Of a DNA stretch of 64,000 bases, positions 32,142 through 43,364 are shown piece after piece. How positions within the stretch are numbered: position 1 is the stretch's first letter; every line of letters starts with the position of its first letter. The stretch covers positions 14,949,085-15,013,084 of the forward strand of contig NC_085140.1 in NCBI RefSeq assembly GCF_024139115.2, given 5' to 3'. Both the position numbers and the translations under genes were made by a program. Source of the DNA: Armigeres subalbatus. Its lineage: Eukaryota > Arthropoda > Insecta > Diptera > Culicidae. The notes under the pieces were generated by a model. It was not told where the DNA came from. It did not search any database and saw only the letters and a program-made list of their open reading frames with translations.

Positions 32142-32300
32142 TTTATTTATTTTTAAACAAACCAAAGGCAATGTGGCTTTCGCTGAATAAAGATCTCCAT
32201 TCCGTCTCCATTCTACTCGATCCATGACCTCAAAGTCTGCGAAGGGTCCGCAGGCCATCTTACACTTGGTCGATCCACCGTGACCGCAATCGGGTTGTCG
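32142..32300 (-). pseudogene. RTE-type LINE tail, right inverted copy
   Basis: The minus strand encodes GGSTKCKMACGPFADFEVMD and ends with the same AAATAAATA tail as 30105-30268. With that copy it forms inverted arms around the Tc1-like element; homology stops outward near CGGTCACGG. Confidence 0.75.
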
Positions 32301-32312
32301 TCCGACATTCTG

Positions 32313-32700
32313 GCTACATTGGCCACTTCCCCCGGGACACCTGGAACCTACTACAGAGTGGTCATGACAGCTGCTGGTTCTAAAATGCATTTAGAAGTAT
32401 CACCTCGAAAAATCTTGAAGTTTGGTACCCATATTGATATAGTTCTGGACGTTTTTCCAATTAACCACTTTCCCCGGGACACCTGGAACCTACTACAGAG
32501 TGGTCAGGGCAACTGATCGTCCTGAATATGCTGCCTAAAGCATCTTCATGAAAAATTTTAATGTTTGATGCCAATATTGATATGATTTCGGATAATATAT
32601 ACGTGATTGGAAGGATATACTTCGATAATTAACCATAGTATCGAGAAACAGGTTTACTGAAATGACTATGGTCTCGGACGTTTTTTAACGGATCTTAGCG
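32313..32700 (+). repeat. Satellite-like tandem repeat, ~142-bp unit
   Basis: CCCGGGACACCTGGAACCTA with CTACAGAGTGGTCA occurs at 32331 and again 142 bases later; each is followed by AAAATCTTGAAGTTTGG/AAAATTTTAATGTTTGA and CATATTGATAT. Diverged pieces continue to about 32700 (GGTCTCGGACGTTTTTT). It directly follows the LINE tail. Confidence 0.7.
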
Positions 32701-33281
32701 CAACCGTCCGCATTCAATTTTCAATAAGATCTAGTTTCTAGGAAAATGCTATTCATCGATGTAACTTCAAACCACACAAAAATACGAGCGGCAAAATAAA
32801 TGTGTTTTTAACATGGCCTCCGAAAATCCGGAACATCTCCGGTGTCCGGTGGCCAGTATTCGTGACCATGCATGTTCCTAAGTCTTGACAAAGTTTGCCG
32901 TCAAATGCTTCTGGTTTTGTCCAATTTCATCAATTTTTCAAAAAGTTATAAGAATTTGAATTTGGGCCAAATTTTGCCTATCTCAATCATTTTGCCTAAC
33001 TCCTGTATTGTTGTAATGTGTAAAAGCACTTCCAGTTTCTGCTAACTAATCAAACTAATCATTCCAGAGGACTTTCCAAGACATTTGTCAATGTTTTGAA
33101 TGGCAACCATTTTGAAAATTGAAGAGAGATCAGAAACCAGGTGTTTTCGGAATAGCAATGTGCATTGGATTCTGAGGTAGTGGAACAAGTTTGATGTTCA
33201 TGCGTTTCAAGATTATTTGACCTTTCTCGTATACTAGGAACTATACTAAACGTATACATACTAAAGAATAATTCAGATACA
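32701..33281. other. Unrecognised intergenic DNA
   Basis: No gene seen. GTGTCCGGTGGCCAGTATTC near 32850 may be a distant satellite unit. Confidence 0.35.
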
Positions 33282-33306
33282 CATAGTGTTTATACCAATC
33301 GACTCA

Positions 33307-33655
33307 TGAGCATGAGCATGAGCATGAGCATGATGACCGTACAATTCGTAGTTGCTACTCCGTGATTGACCAGAACAAGCGAAATTGCACAGAGAACCAA
33401 TTGGATGGCGCCTGGGTATAGCTTTCCATCCTCAATGTGCACGTTTCGGTTGCTCAAAGCTTTTAGAGTCAATAACGGCGCTGGCCACGTCCTTACGGTC
33501 ATCGAGGAAGGGAGGGAATATTAGTGTGACATCCGTTGCTACTAAAGACCGAGAACACCTCTGCATCTCCACAGTTGTCACAGGAAGGATTTTTTGTTAT
33601 TTGGGAGAAGTTAATGGTAACATAAATCAGGATACACCTTGGTAAGTGGTTCGAC
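33307..33655 (-). mobile_element. Retroelement 3' tail with TGAGCA microsatellite
   Basis: The minus-strand 3' end is a TGAGCA run (33307-33332) preceded by CACGGAGTAGCAACTACGAA. It matches 50884-51235, another retroelement tail, and the last 50 bases resemble the tail of the tRNA-SINEs. A 25-bp direct repeat, beginning CATAGTGTTTATACCAATCG, sits at its 3' border (33282-33306) and at 39712-39736, so the original insertion may span 33307-39711. Confidence 0.7.
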
Positions 33656-33710
33656 TTATGCAACCCTCATCATTCATTTGGACACACATACTAATTCACA
33701 CTATTATACT

Positions 33711-33906
33711 CAGTGGCGCACCCCCAATCCACCTGTGCACTGAGTTTAAATTTAAGGAATTGGTGTGCGGAAATGCCTAGAATAACTAGACTTTGATTAG
33801 TATAAACGACTCTGATAATTTTCTTTTCCATTTGGGCTGTCAAAATATCAAAATTTTCACTTTTTGGGTCGGCACAGGTAAAAAGTGAGGCTACGCGACG
33901 CCACTG
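33711..33906. mobile_element. hAT-type MITE, CAGTGGCG termini
   Basis: 196 bp with CAGTGGCG and CGCCACTG ends and an exact 8-bp target duplication ATTATACT at 33703-33710 and 33907-33914. A degenerate relative in inverse orientation lies at 56732-56933. Confidence 0.88.
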
Positions 33907-34511
33907 ATTATACTAACAGACATGTATTGCACACATTTTTCGTTTCCACCTGGATACCATAATAAACTGTCAATCAAATTTTGTATTTTGAGACACGACT
34001 TGCTAGGATCTTTGCATTTAGTTACTAAAGTTGAACGTCGACTTTTTATCACAAGAATGCGTTTTACGAAGGTGTTAGATATCAAGCAGAATCCTTCTTA
34101 AAGGCCTAATGAACAATATTAGGGGTAAGCATTTGGCAAACGTTTTTCTTGAAGAGATTCATCCTGATTCCTGTACACTGATATGCTGCAGGCAATCCAC
34201 ATCATATTGAGAATGAACATGCACATTTGGATTTGGCAATGTGGATTGACTTGAGGAACTTTAATGTCTAGAATTACCAACAGTACTAAATAGTTACATG
34301 GTTTTTCAAATTACCGGTTATATATATTACGGATCTTGTATTCAATATTACATTATATTAAAGTTTCAGAATTTTTAACTGCACTTGATATGATGATTTA
34401 AGTATCAGCGACATGAGTGATATAAGGTATTTTTATGGCCGACCTTGACATCTTGATAGAAAAGCTTTCATCGTTAAAGGTGGCAGGCTGCATGTTACAT
34501 TGATTTTTACC

Positions 34512-34765
34512 CTTGCATGTCGCATCTCAGAACACATAGACATATAAAAAGACAGGAACACCATCTTCGACCAGAGGTTGTACAGACTGAACACTTAACA
34601 CCTTGCATGAGACAACGGACAGAACACATAACACCCAGTGGGCCAGTGGAGAATTTTTGATCACGAAAAGTGTTCTCCTTACTGGGGCGGGAATCGAACC
34701 CACACTCCATAGCACATGCGTTTAGACGATTGACGTCGCTAACCGCACAGCCACGAAGCCCACAT
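34512..34765 (-). mobile_element. tRNA-derived SINE, second family
   Basis: The minus-strand head reads GGCTTCGTGGCTGTGCGGTT with AGCGACGTC, then B-box GTGTGGGTTCGATTCCCGCC about 60 bases later, followed by an unrelated body of about 170 bases (AACACTTTTCGTGATC...). The cloverleaf is incomplete, so this is a SINE head, not a functional tRNA gene. Confidence 0.75.
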
Positions 34766-34799
34766 TTTTGGATCAACCACCATATTATATACATATATG

Positions 34800-35129
34800 T
34801 ACGCTGTAATTAAAAATCTTCATTATATTATCTACACAGTCAACCTGTCTGTCGTCTCTCACCCCACCACCCTGATTATCCCAGGCAACGTAGCCTTAAC
34901 TTCGGCTTTGATGTAAAGTGTATTCGGTACAACCCTTTTCCGTATATACCGTATATACTAATTCACACAGCACACGCTCACATCTGTATTTAGGCGGTTT
35001 ATACTGACAAGTGCAAATGCTTACTCATACAAATATCATTGGACGCGTTCGTTTATGCAACGCCATTTTCTAACTTTTCGAATTTGTGGCTTGGTGCGAA
35101 GTGCAAGTTAGTTGAAGTTTCCGCGTAAA
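34800..35129. other. Possible 5' region of the OTU-containing LINE
   Basis: No features beyond TACTAATTCACAC (34957-34969), which also occurs at 33691-33703. The LINE's true 5' end is not resolved. Confidence 0.35.
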
Positions 35130-35176
35130 ATGGAACAAGTTCGAGATGAAAGTGGAAATATTTTTGGCTTTTAAAT

Positions 35177-35900
35177 ATTCCTGGCGATGGTGATTGCCTA
35201 TTCGGATCAATTGTCCATCAGCTTTTTGGAATGACCCCTAAACATCCTTCATTTAAGACCTACAGCCAGCATATCAGGGAGGTTGCAGTGGCCGAAATCC
35301 GCCAGAACTTGCATTTGTATATTGAGACTGTAGAAGCTTATGCATGTGAGTTGATTTCCTCAAATTGCTCAGTTGCGGAAAAGGTAGATATATATCTGGG
35401 TAGATTATACGTTACGTGAGCGACGCGTTTTTTCTTTCAATTCTCCATCAATTGACGTGTACGGTCGCTTCCGATGAAACCATTGGACTGATTCGGTGTC
35501 TAGCTGCAGATGAAATCGAGAATATGCCTAGAGGGTTTCTCGCTGCTTGCGGTTTTGTTTGTGATGACACAAATGATTTGTCAAGTTTTGCGCTCCGTCT
35601 ACGGGCTGGACGTCATAATGGTGGACTTGCATCTCTCTTGGTACTATCTGCTCTGCTGAACATGACGATATTTACCCATGGTGGACTTCAAGGTGTTCTA
35701 CGATATGACCCATCTGAGCGTACATCAAATACTTCAATTCACATACTGGAATACACAACGAGCTCCGGAACTATGTATGGTAGTGTTCTGTTTACAGAGC
35801 ATGTTCACCGTCACTTGTCCACGATACGTCGTGATTTACCCGATCCAATGTTAGTCGCTCAGAAGGTGGCTAGGAGAGAACTGACAGATTCCCAACTAAC
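35177..35900 (+). other. OTU-protease-like region, perhaps two domains
   Basis: The first part has GDGDCLFGSIVHQLFGM followed by HIREVAVAEIRQNLHLYI, the normal OTU order around the catalytic Cys. After a frame change, VSDAFFLSILHQL resembles a second OTU start in which Ala (GCG) replaces Cys, followed by LAADEIENM and NGGLASLLVLSALLNMTIF, IHILEY and a late His. It may be a tandem OTU pair with an inactive second unit, or one disrupted domain. Confidence 0.55.
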
Positions 35901-36219
35901 TGACAATTTCCCCGTTTCGGTTGACTCAAAAAAAGGATTGCGTTTCGCCTCACTAAGTGTAAACGGTTGTCGTTCCTCGGACAAACGAGATGCGATTGAT
36001 GCCTTGTTAATGGCCCAACGAGTGCAGATAGCCGCACTACAAGAGGTGAATTTGGAGTGCGCGTATGCTTCGACGACTCATTTTCAGTGGCACATGAGTG
36101 GACGCACTGCTAATAGAAGAAGGGGCCTGGCAATTTTGATTCAAAAGGAGGTAAATGCCGTAATTCAGAAAAGCATATATGCAGGTACCAATATTCAACA
36201 TGCCGAAATATTTTACCAG

Positions 36220-36267
36220 GTAATTTAATACTTGTAATTTTTGGAAATATATTCATTTGTCTTTCAG
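36220..36267 (+). other. Intron-like segment 1 in the LINE (48 bp)
   Basis: CCAG|GTAATT...TTTGTCTTTCAG|TCTGG. It contains a stop in the reading frame; splicing joins EIFYQ to SGDCFRT in the endonuclease domain. It is very short for an insect intron. Confidence 0.65.
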
Positions 36268-37780
36268 TCTGGTGACTGTTTTCGTACCTTGGATGTTATA
36301 AACGTACATGGACCAAATCGCGCTGCAGGCGTTTTCTTTAGCACTCTCGGAACCGTTGTTGGCCGATTGAGAAGTAGTGATCACCTTCTCATTGCTGGTG
36401 ATTTCAATAGTCACTTGTCTAGTCTACAGCTGAGTGCAGACGAGATGTCGCTCATCGGAAAATATGCAGGACACGAGCATTTTAATGAAAACGGTCTTCA
36501 AATGAAATTGTTCCTCCGTTTGCATTCCCTTGCTGTTCGGTCGACACAACTCAACTCTAATGAGAGCTTCAGATGGACATGGACAAATGGCACGCTCCGT
36601 AGCCAAGTTGACCATCTGTTGACCGCTCTACATTCCGGATTGAATCTAAGGCGTTTACAATGTGTTCTTCACACCACGCTTTGTACCGATCACAAACTAC
36701 TCTTGTGCAATGTCACTATCTCACGCACAAGTTCATCTTCCTCTAATCAAGGAAGAACAACGAAGCGAAACACTTCTGTGAGAACTAAGTTCAATGCTGA
36801 ACCATCCCTACTAAGAAGACCCGATATCCAACAGAGATTTCAAGCACGGTTGGCCGATAATACTCCTGAGGCTGTATCATCTTTGACCGTTGATGAGACA
36901 TGGCAACTGTTAAAGTCAAAGGTGTACAATTCCGCAAAGGATGTTTTAGGCAACATTTCGCGGATTCCTCCTACGAGGGAGTGCCGGAAAGCTTTAGCCG
37001 ATGTGAAGAGATATTCTTTTCGAGTTAATCGTTCTGCACATGCTAAGTGGGTATTTAAGTTAGAGGAGGCACGAGACTTGCTGCGTAGGAAGCTTAGGGA
37101 ATACGAGGAGAGTGAGATTCGCAAGTTTTTCCAAGACCTTCATCAGTACCCTGCTGGTGAGCGGATTAATCGAACTTTTCAGTATTTGAAACGATTCAAC
37201 AAGAAGCGTAATGTATTCAGGACAACAGCAGCAACAATTCGCCTTGAAGACTGGACATTGAGTGATAATGGTCCATCTCTAATTCCGCAATCACTAACGG
37301 AGCCACAGGATTCAGAATTATTGGCGGCTCCTACTCTTATAGAAGTGCAGAATATAGTAAGCAGCATGAAGAACGGAAAGTCGCCAGGCGTTGACTCATT
37401 ATACGCGGAGTTTTTCAAGTATTGTGACGATGGAACCATCTCAGAGCTTCCTACCGACTGGAAACACTCTTTAGTCGTGCCGATTCCAAAAGTAAAGAAC
37501 CCCAAAACAATGAGCAATTATCGTCGAATATCCCTAAGCTGCACTGCTTATAAGGTATATGCAAGCTGGATTTTGAGAAAACTACAGAGTCTTGTTCCGG
37601 AAATTGGACCTCATCAGGCTGCCTTTTTGCCAGAGCGGTCGACAGTTGACCATCTACATGTTTTGCAGCGAGTTCTTCAGGAAAGATGGAATGGTGGACA
37701 ATCAACCCTCATAATGTCTTTGGATATAGAAAAGGCTTTCGATAGGGTTAGTTTGGATTCCTTGCCTGCCATACTAAAAG

Positions 37781-37833
37781 GTATGTCTATTGATTATATA
37801 TTCCGAAGATTTTTTAATTTTTTTGTTTATAAG
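37781..37833 (+). other. Intron-like segment 2 in the LINE (53 bp)
   Basis: AAAG|GTATGT...TTTTTTTGTTTATAAG|GA. Its length is not a multiple of three, and removal restores the RT frame (LPAILKG to KGVPVSFINR). Confidence 0.7.
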
Positions 37834-38829
37834 GAAAGGGAGTTCCAGTGTCCTTCATTAACCGCGTACTGGAATGCCTGAGAGGTGAAGAGCAACAAGT
37901 TCTGTGGAAGAGTCAACTTTCGAGGCCATTTCATCGATCTAGGGGGATTAAGCAGGGCTGCCCATTGTCGCCGTTCATTTTTAATTTGATAATACAAGCA
38001 GTACTGGAGTCAGTAGCTGATGAAGTTCCTAATCTCCGTTTAGATCAAACCGACCGTATTACACTTCCTATAATATTGGCATTCGCTGACGATTTAATAA
38101 TTATTGCTGATAATCAGGATGATTTGGAACTTATTCTATCAAAAATCAAAGAGTATCTATCATATGTTGGGCTTACCTTAAATGCTGACAAGTGTAAGTT
38201 GCTGGTTAGAGAGTCAAAAGGAGAACCTGTGACGGAGCTACATGTTGGAGGACAAATGTATAAGACAACCGAACCATTGCGTTATTTGGGCATATATTTA
38301 ACGTCCAAACTGGAACGTCCATGACAGAATAGTCATGGAGTTTCTCAGGAATTACAATCCTACGTGGGAGCTAGGTCGTATAATTTACGAAAGTGTTATC
38401 GCTCCTAGCCGTAACTCATTGAGAAATTACGAGAGACAAATTGTTCAGAACATGGCCAGTTTGCGCCGGGGTTCTGACAATACTATGGCTATCCATTCAA
38501 TTAATCGACGTTTGGGAAAACGTCGAATCACAAAAAAGGTCCGTATGTACCAGATGCGGTGGTGGGGGCATGTTCGTAGGCGGAATCCATCACACCCAAT
38601 ACGTTGTGCTGCACGTTTGCGAGCTCAGCATTTGCGGTCATGTCGTCCAAGTTTCACTTGGTGGGACAGTATACGTCAAACCATGGAGCGTTACGGCGAT
38701 TTGAGTTACGATGAGTGGAAGGAACTAGCGCTGGACAAAGAAAGGTTTCATCAGAAGCTTTTACAAATTTATGACACAGAGGAGTCTGATGACAGCGATT
38801 GGGGTATGACAATGTTCTCATTATTTTGA

Positions 38830-39711
38830 CTTTTTATTCATGTTTTGCTTCATTATTCCAGAAACGATCGAATCTTGAAAAAAAGTTTTCCATGTTAAAC
38901 TGCCTATTTACCAGGATTTTGTTTTCAACATTGATTCTTAGAGTGAAGAAATTGTTTCCATTATCCTCAGTGGCGATTTCGAACAGTGCTTTTTATTTTC
39001 CTGTGTAAGTTAAACCATTTATTATCTACAACCAACCGAAATATTCAAAAGTGAGACAATAATAATACATAATAAAAAAAAACTAACTGTTCTGCCTGTT
39101 AACCACTCGATGTGATGGCGTTTCAAACCATTGTTGTTTTAATGAAATTGCTATTCCAACATAAATTCATTCAGTGTCATCTACTTCTACCCAATACAAA
39201 ACCCTTGATCACCGTTAAAAATATTTCGGGACAGACTTGCGACTCTGCAAACAAACATTCCTTTATTGATTCATAAAAACAGCTAGGAGCATGTACCTAG
39301 CACTTTTCAGTTTTTCGTAAAGATTGTAAGGTTAATATTTACTTGCCAGTGCGAAAATGTTTTGTGAGAGACTGACAGCTACAGGTTGGTTGCCTTTTTC
39401 TTATTAGAATTAATATTTATGATTGATCCAAACATACAAACACAACGATAACACGTTCTAAAATCACTCACCAATTTTAGATGTACCCATACCGGAGAGT
39501 GTACCTACTTATTTATTCCAAGATGTGAACGAAATTATGAAATGTCCTTTGTGTATGTCCAGGTATACTTCCTCTTTGAAACAATACGGGTGATGCATTC
39601 ATGCAAAGCTAATCACTGTAGTATCCATCCATCCATGCAATAATGTTACTCAACACAAGATCCATACTTCTACCACCAGCAACTCTCCGACATTATCACA
39701 CACAAGTATTG
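38830..39711. other. LINE 3' region and unrecognised DNA
   Basis: AATAATACATAATAAAAAAA near 39058-39080 may be the 3' A-tail of the LINE. The rest has no recognised content and ends at the second 25-bp direct repeat. Confidence 0.4.
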
Positions 39712-39736
39712 CATAGTGTTTATACCAATCGACTCA

Positions 39737-40398
39737 AACGACGAAGTGCGTTATTATTAGTTTTGTTGTAACTCAACCCATGAAATCCGCCTTTTGGTAG
39801 GCAACTAATTTGCCACTTTACACGTTCAATCGCCTTGGGAAGTTGAGTAGTTTTATCTCGTTTTAAATATTGGAGTCTGAAAATATTTTCTTACGATTAA
39901 GAATGGGCCAAAGGTGGGTTAATCTGTGTTTTTATTATTCATTCACATTATAAATTCATATGATAATCTAATTCTAGTAACATAATCTAGCGGACCTTTT
40001 TTCCCAACATACGAGTCACTTTATATTCCTTCGACTGTTTCAGTGTTACCAGTTTCACCAACAATAAGCTGAGCTTTCTGAACAGTACTATTCTATTTAA
40101 CTCTACTGCACTCCACTGCAATTGAATCGAGTACGAGACACTGAAAACGTTGAGGTCGAAATACGTTTGATTTGCCAGAGGAAATTCTTCTTCCAAATAT
40201 TTCTTCTAAGGAAAATCATTTCGGATTTTCAGAAGAAACTCTTCCGGATTTCCAGAAGACTTTTTTCCGGATTTCCAGAGGAAATGTTCCCAAAGTTTCT
40301 AGGGTATTTCATGAAAATCACACATATTTTTAGTTTCAAGTAATGAACATTATACATGGTAGTGGGCAGATGAGAGATAAAAGCAATGGACAAAATTT
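39737..40398. other. Unrecognised DNA with GGAAATTTCC-like low complexity
   Basis: Around 40170-40300 imperfect TTTCCAGAAGA/GGATTTCCAG units resemble the larger array at 42225-42840. ATCGAGTACGAGACACTGAA near 40128 is also found, diverged, near 31840. Confidence 0.4.
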
Positions 40399-40475
40399 GT
40401 TTTCTGCATGTGTTATGTGTTTATCTTTTTAATATTTTATATTAAATAGATAAACACATAACACATGCAGAAAAC
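40399..40475. repeat. Perfect 28-bp hairpin
   Basis: GTTTTCTGCATGTGTTATGT with GTTTATCT pairs without mismatch with 40448-40475 around a 21-base AT loop. It may be a very small palindromic MITE or a post-insertion inverted duplication. No target duplication is clear. Confidence 0.75.
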
Positions 40476-42224
40476 TAAGTGACAACTTGATTCTTGTTAG
40501 TGGTTAGTTGGCTATTTAAAATTGATTTGAAAATGAAGTTACATGGTTCCCTAATAGTGTTACGGTATTATTTGTATACAATAAGAATACAACTACGAAT
40601 TCGTAAAACCCTTACGGCATTTCATTCGGCTTTATAATTGGCGTCAACTTCATCCCAATCACATCTGCTAAGCAAACACTCACATCGCATATGTGACGAA
40701 ACCTCTCTCATCTGCCGCATCAAAGCCAGTCAGTCCCACGTTCAAGGGTGAAAGGTGTCCAATGGGAAAAAGAGCGGGCGCTTACCATCGATAACTGCCA
40801 AGGACAACACTCATTCAGAAGCGCCTCCTGAGCGCAGATTGATTTTGCAGTCATATGCACTTATTCCTATTCATTACCTCTGCTCCTCGATTCGCTGTGT
40901 CGTCTATCGGTCCCTATATGCTCCGGACTGTGGGCTACAAATAAAAGCAACTACGATAATCGTTATCGCATCTGTAAGATGGGTTCAATGTGATATGAAA
41001 AGTCAATCCTCAATTTCTTCCTACCTTGTAGAATCCTTTCAATGTACTTTTCTTGATTATTCGGAAAATATCATGTGCTTATGCTCTTATTTACCGTTAT
41101 TCGAGTCTTTTCCCATCGACTTCCACTCTCTAGCCCACAGTTCCTCCGCTAGGCTAGAAATGTTGAAGGTAGTTAGCGTTGTTGATGCATGTTGTAAGCC
41201 ACATTTACGCGCAGATGGAGTGTTTTATGAAGGGATAACTGGCGCTTGCTCGGTGCTTGGCTTTACAATGAGAGTGCGGCGCAGCGCAGCAAACATTCCT
41301 GCCTAATCACCCTCCGCTTCTGTTCTGTTTGGTTCAAATCGTTCGGCCAAGGAATCAGTCAGCTGGCGATGTGTGTGGTTGTTCGAATCCCGGAGTCCTG
41401 CAACTGAACCCAGGCCCCGTTCGTTTGTTGCTTTGACACATGCTCTGCATCTGCGCATTGTGAATATTTTATTTAAATCAACTTTCATGATTTTTAAACA
41501 ATATGCACATGGGGAGGCGATTGACGGGAACGGTCACACATGTACTTTGTCTAGTGCTGTTGGCCGACCGTGGCCGTCCAGCGTGATTACCTTTCTCTGG
41601 CGGTCTTGCAGGAACCTACATTTGTTTGTCTGGGAAATTAATGTTCGCGCGCTGTGTTCGATTGGCATTTAAACTTTGGACGAATGGGAACGGTATGACA
41701 ACATCTGTCCGGACCGACCGCTTTCCGATGGACGGCGGCGTATCGATGTTGTGTAAATGCAGCTAACGGCCAACTAACTAACGGCGCATGGCGTGAAAAG
41801 TCGTGTGCATTTGCATTTTATCTACACTTATTCTAATTAGGCCGTACCCAGATCGTGTGTGGGATCAAGGGAGACCGGAATTTTTCGTTCCCGTTAGCAA
41901 TCAAGGGAGAATGTCAGATTGTCGGGAGCGTGACAACTGGATTAGTGCAGCTGTTGATGGCCAACTTGGTTGATATTTTCGAAGTTGTTCTGTTTGATTG
42001 GGCTTTTGATGTGATGTTTGCACTTACAAATACTCTAACATAAATTCACTTGAAATCGATAAATATTCAAATGAATCACCCGTTGCTGAAAAAAGGGGAA
42101 CACATGGAAAGTGATTATTCAATTTCATGAAGCATTCATAAATACTAATTGACATGTTTCTGCATCCTTATTAAACCATTTTAAACGGAGGCCATGCACA
42201 ACTGTCATGTTTATTATTCCTTCT
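40476..42224. other. Unresolved region, no supported gene
   Basis: A 183-codon open frame at 40755-41306 starts with GTG rather than ATG, has no recognised domain and mixes Ser/Cys/Leu-rich stretches; it is not called. The region 41300-41800 is GC-richer but shows no motif. Confidence 0.4.
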
Positions 42225-42840
42225 GAAATTTCTCCAGTAATTCCTCCAGAATTTACTGTAAGAATCTCTTCCGCAACTCTAGGACAAAATTTCAAGAATT
42301 TCTTCAGGAGTTTCCGAATGAATCTCTGACGAATTTTACAAAGGAACTCTTAGTCTTGAAGGCATTTCCGACATTCTTGATTTCCATAAGATTCCTCCCA
42401 AAATTATTTCGTAGATAAATACAGAAATTTCTTTGGAAATTCTTCAAGACATTTCTTGAAAATTCAAAGAAGCAATTCTAATGAAATTTCTTTTAGGAAT
42501 TCCTTTAGAAATTCTTTTAGAAATTCCTTGGGAAATTCCTTTGAAAATTTCCTCCAAAATACCTAAGGAAAATTCTTCGGATATTCCTTGGGAATACCTA
42601 CAGAAGTTGTTTAAGTGATATTTTCGGAAATTCCTTTAGGAATTTGTTTGGAAACTGATTTCATAATTTCTTCGGAATAGAAGAACTCCTCCAGGAATTC
42701 ACTCTAGGAATAATTTAGACAATTTCGCCAGGAATTCATTTTGACTTTCGTCCAGGGAAGCTTTCAGAAAATTCTCTGGAAAGGCCTTTGCAAATTTCTC
42801 TGGAAATGCCTTAGAAACTTCCTTCAGGAAATCATCGTGA
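42225..42840. repeat. Degenerate GGAAATTCCTT-type tandem array
   Basis: Dozens of imperfect AAATTCCTTNGGAAATTCC units in both phases. The self-complementary unit makes the two strands look alike. Confidence 0.75.
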
Positions 42841-43110
42841 GTCGATTGTGTCCGTTTGTCCTTGTCATGTATCCAATGGTCGTTGCATTGTTCGGTTGCC
42901 ATTTATCCGGGTAACGTTAGAGGAATGCCTCCGAGAAGAACAAGTTGTCAGTCGTCTTCAGGCAGCCGTGACGGTAAGGCACCCAAACGCCACCGTATAG
43001 GCTGCGGATCCGGCGACTGACGAGGGTTTGGTGGATGGGCTGGGAATCGAATCCATGACCATCCGCTTGTAAGGCGAACGTGTAGCCAACCACGCTACGG
43101 GATCCCCCTT
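42841..43110 (-). mobile_element. tRNA-derived SINE, third family
   Basis: The minus-strand head reads GGGGGATCCCGTAGCGTGGT, then an anticodon-like TTACAAG and B-box-like GGATTCGATTCCC, resembling a Val-type tRNA. The body runs through GTTACCCGGATAAATGGCAA into AGGACAAACGGACACAATCG. No intact tRNA fold. Confidence 0.72.
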
Positions 43111-43364
43111 TTCGCGGCGGAATTCGAACCTAAAACAATTTTAAGATGTTCCGAGCGTCCACTATAACCACACCACTACACAAACTGATTGAATGCTACG
43201 AGAATCTGCTGTAATGAACCTACTATACTTATCGTGGTAGACAGTCAGTACGTGACAGACGTGCTTTTTGCTCGCGCATTTTTTCCAAGTGTTTATTTCT
43301 CGTTCGTTCACTGTGTTTACGTTTTCGCTTCATCGCGTTGGCGTTATTTTCTCCCGGACCCGTC

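Larger units (their letters stand above)
35130..38829 (+). pseudogene. APE-type LINE with OTU-like region and two introns
   Basis: From ATG at 35130: an OTU cysteine-protease-like region (IPGDGDCLFGSIVHQL, Cys codon 35195-35197; NGGLASLLVLSALLNMTI near 35620), then an APE endonuclease (FASLSVNGCRSSDKRDAID, IAGDFNSHL, SQVDHLL, CTDHKLL), a basic linker, and RT (NGKSPGVDSLYAEFFK, IPKVKNPKTMSNYRRISLSC, SLDIEKAFDRV, GIKQGCPLSPFIFN, FADD at 38082-38093), then VRMYQMRWWGHVRRRNP near the C-terminus. Two GT-AG segments (36220-36267 and 37781-37833) interrupt the frame and their removal restores it. Frameshifts near 35175, 35410 and 38320 make it a pseudogene, unless they are assembly errors. Clade not assigned. 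Confidence 0.88.

Noticed and set aside
40755..41306. 183-codon open frame
   Set aside because: Begins with GTG, lacks any ATG-led coding pattern or domain, and is flanked by unannotated DNA.
42225..42840. CRISPR-like or regulatory array in the GGAAATTCC repeats
   Set aside because: Units are degenerate with no spacer structure, and the genome is eukaryotic.
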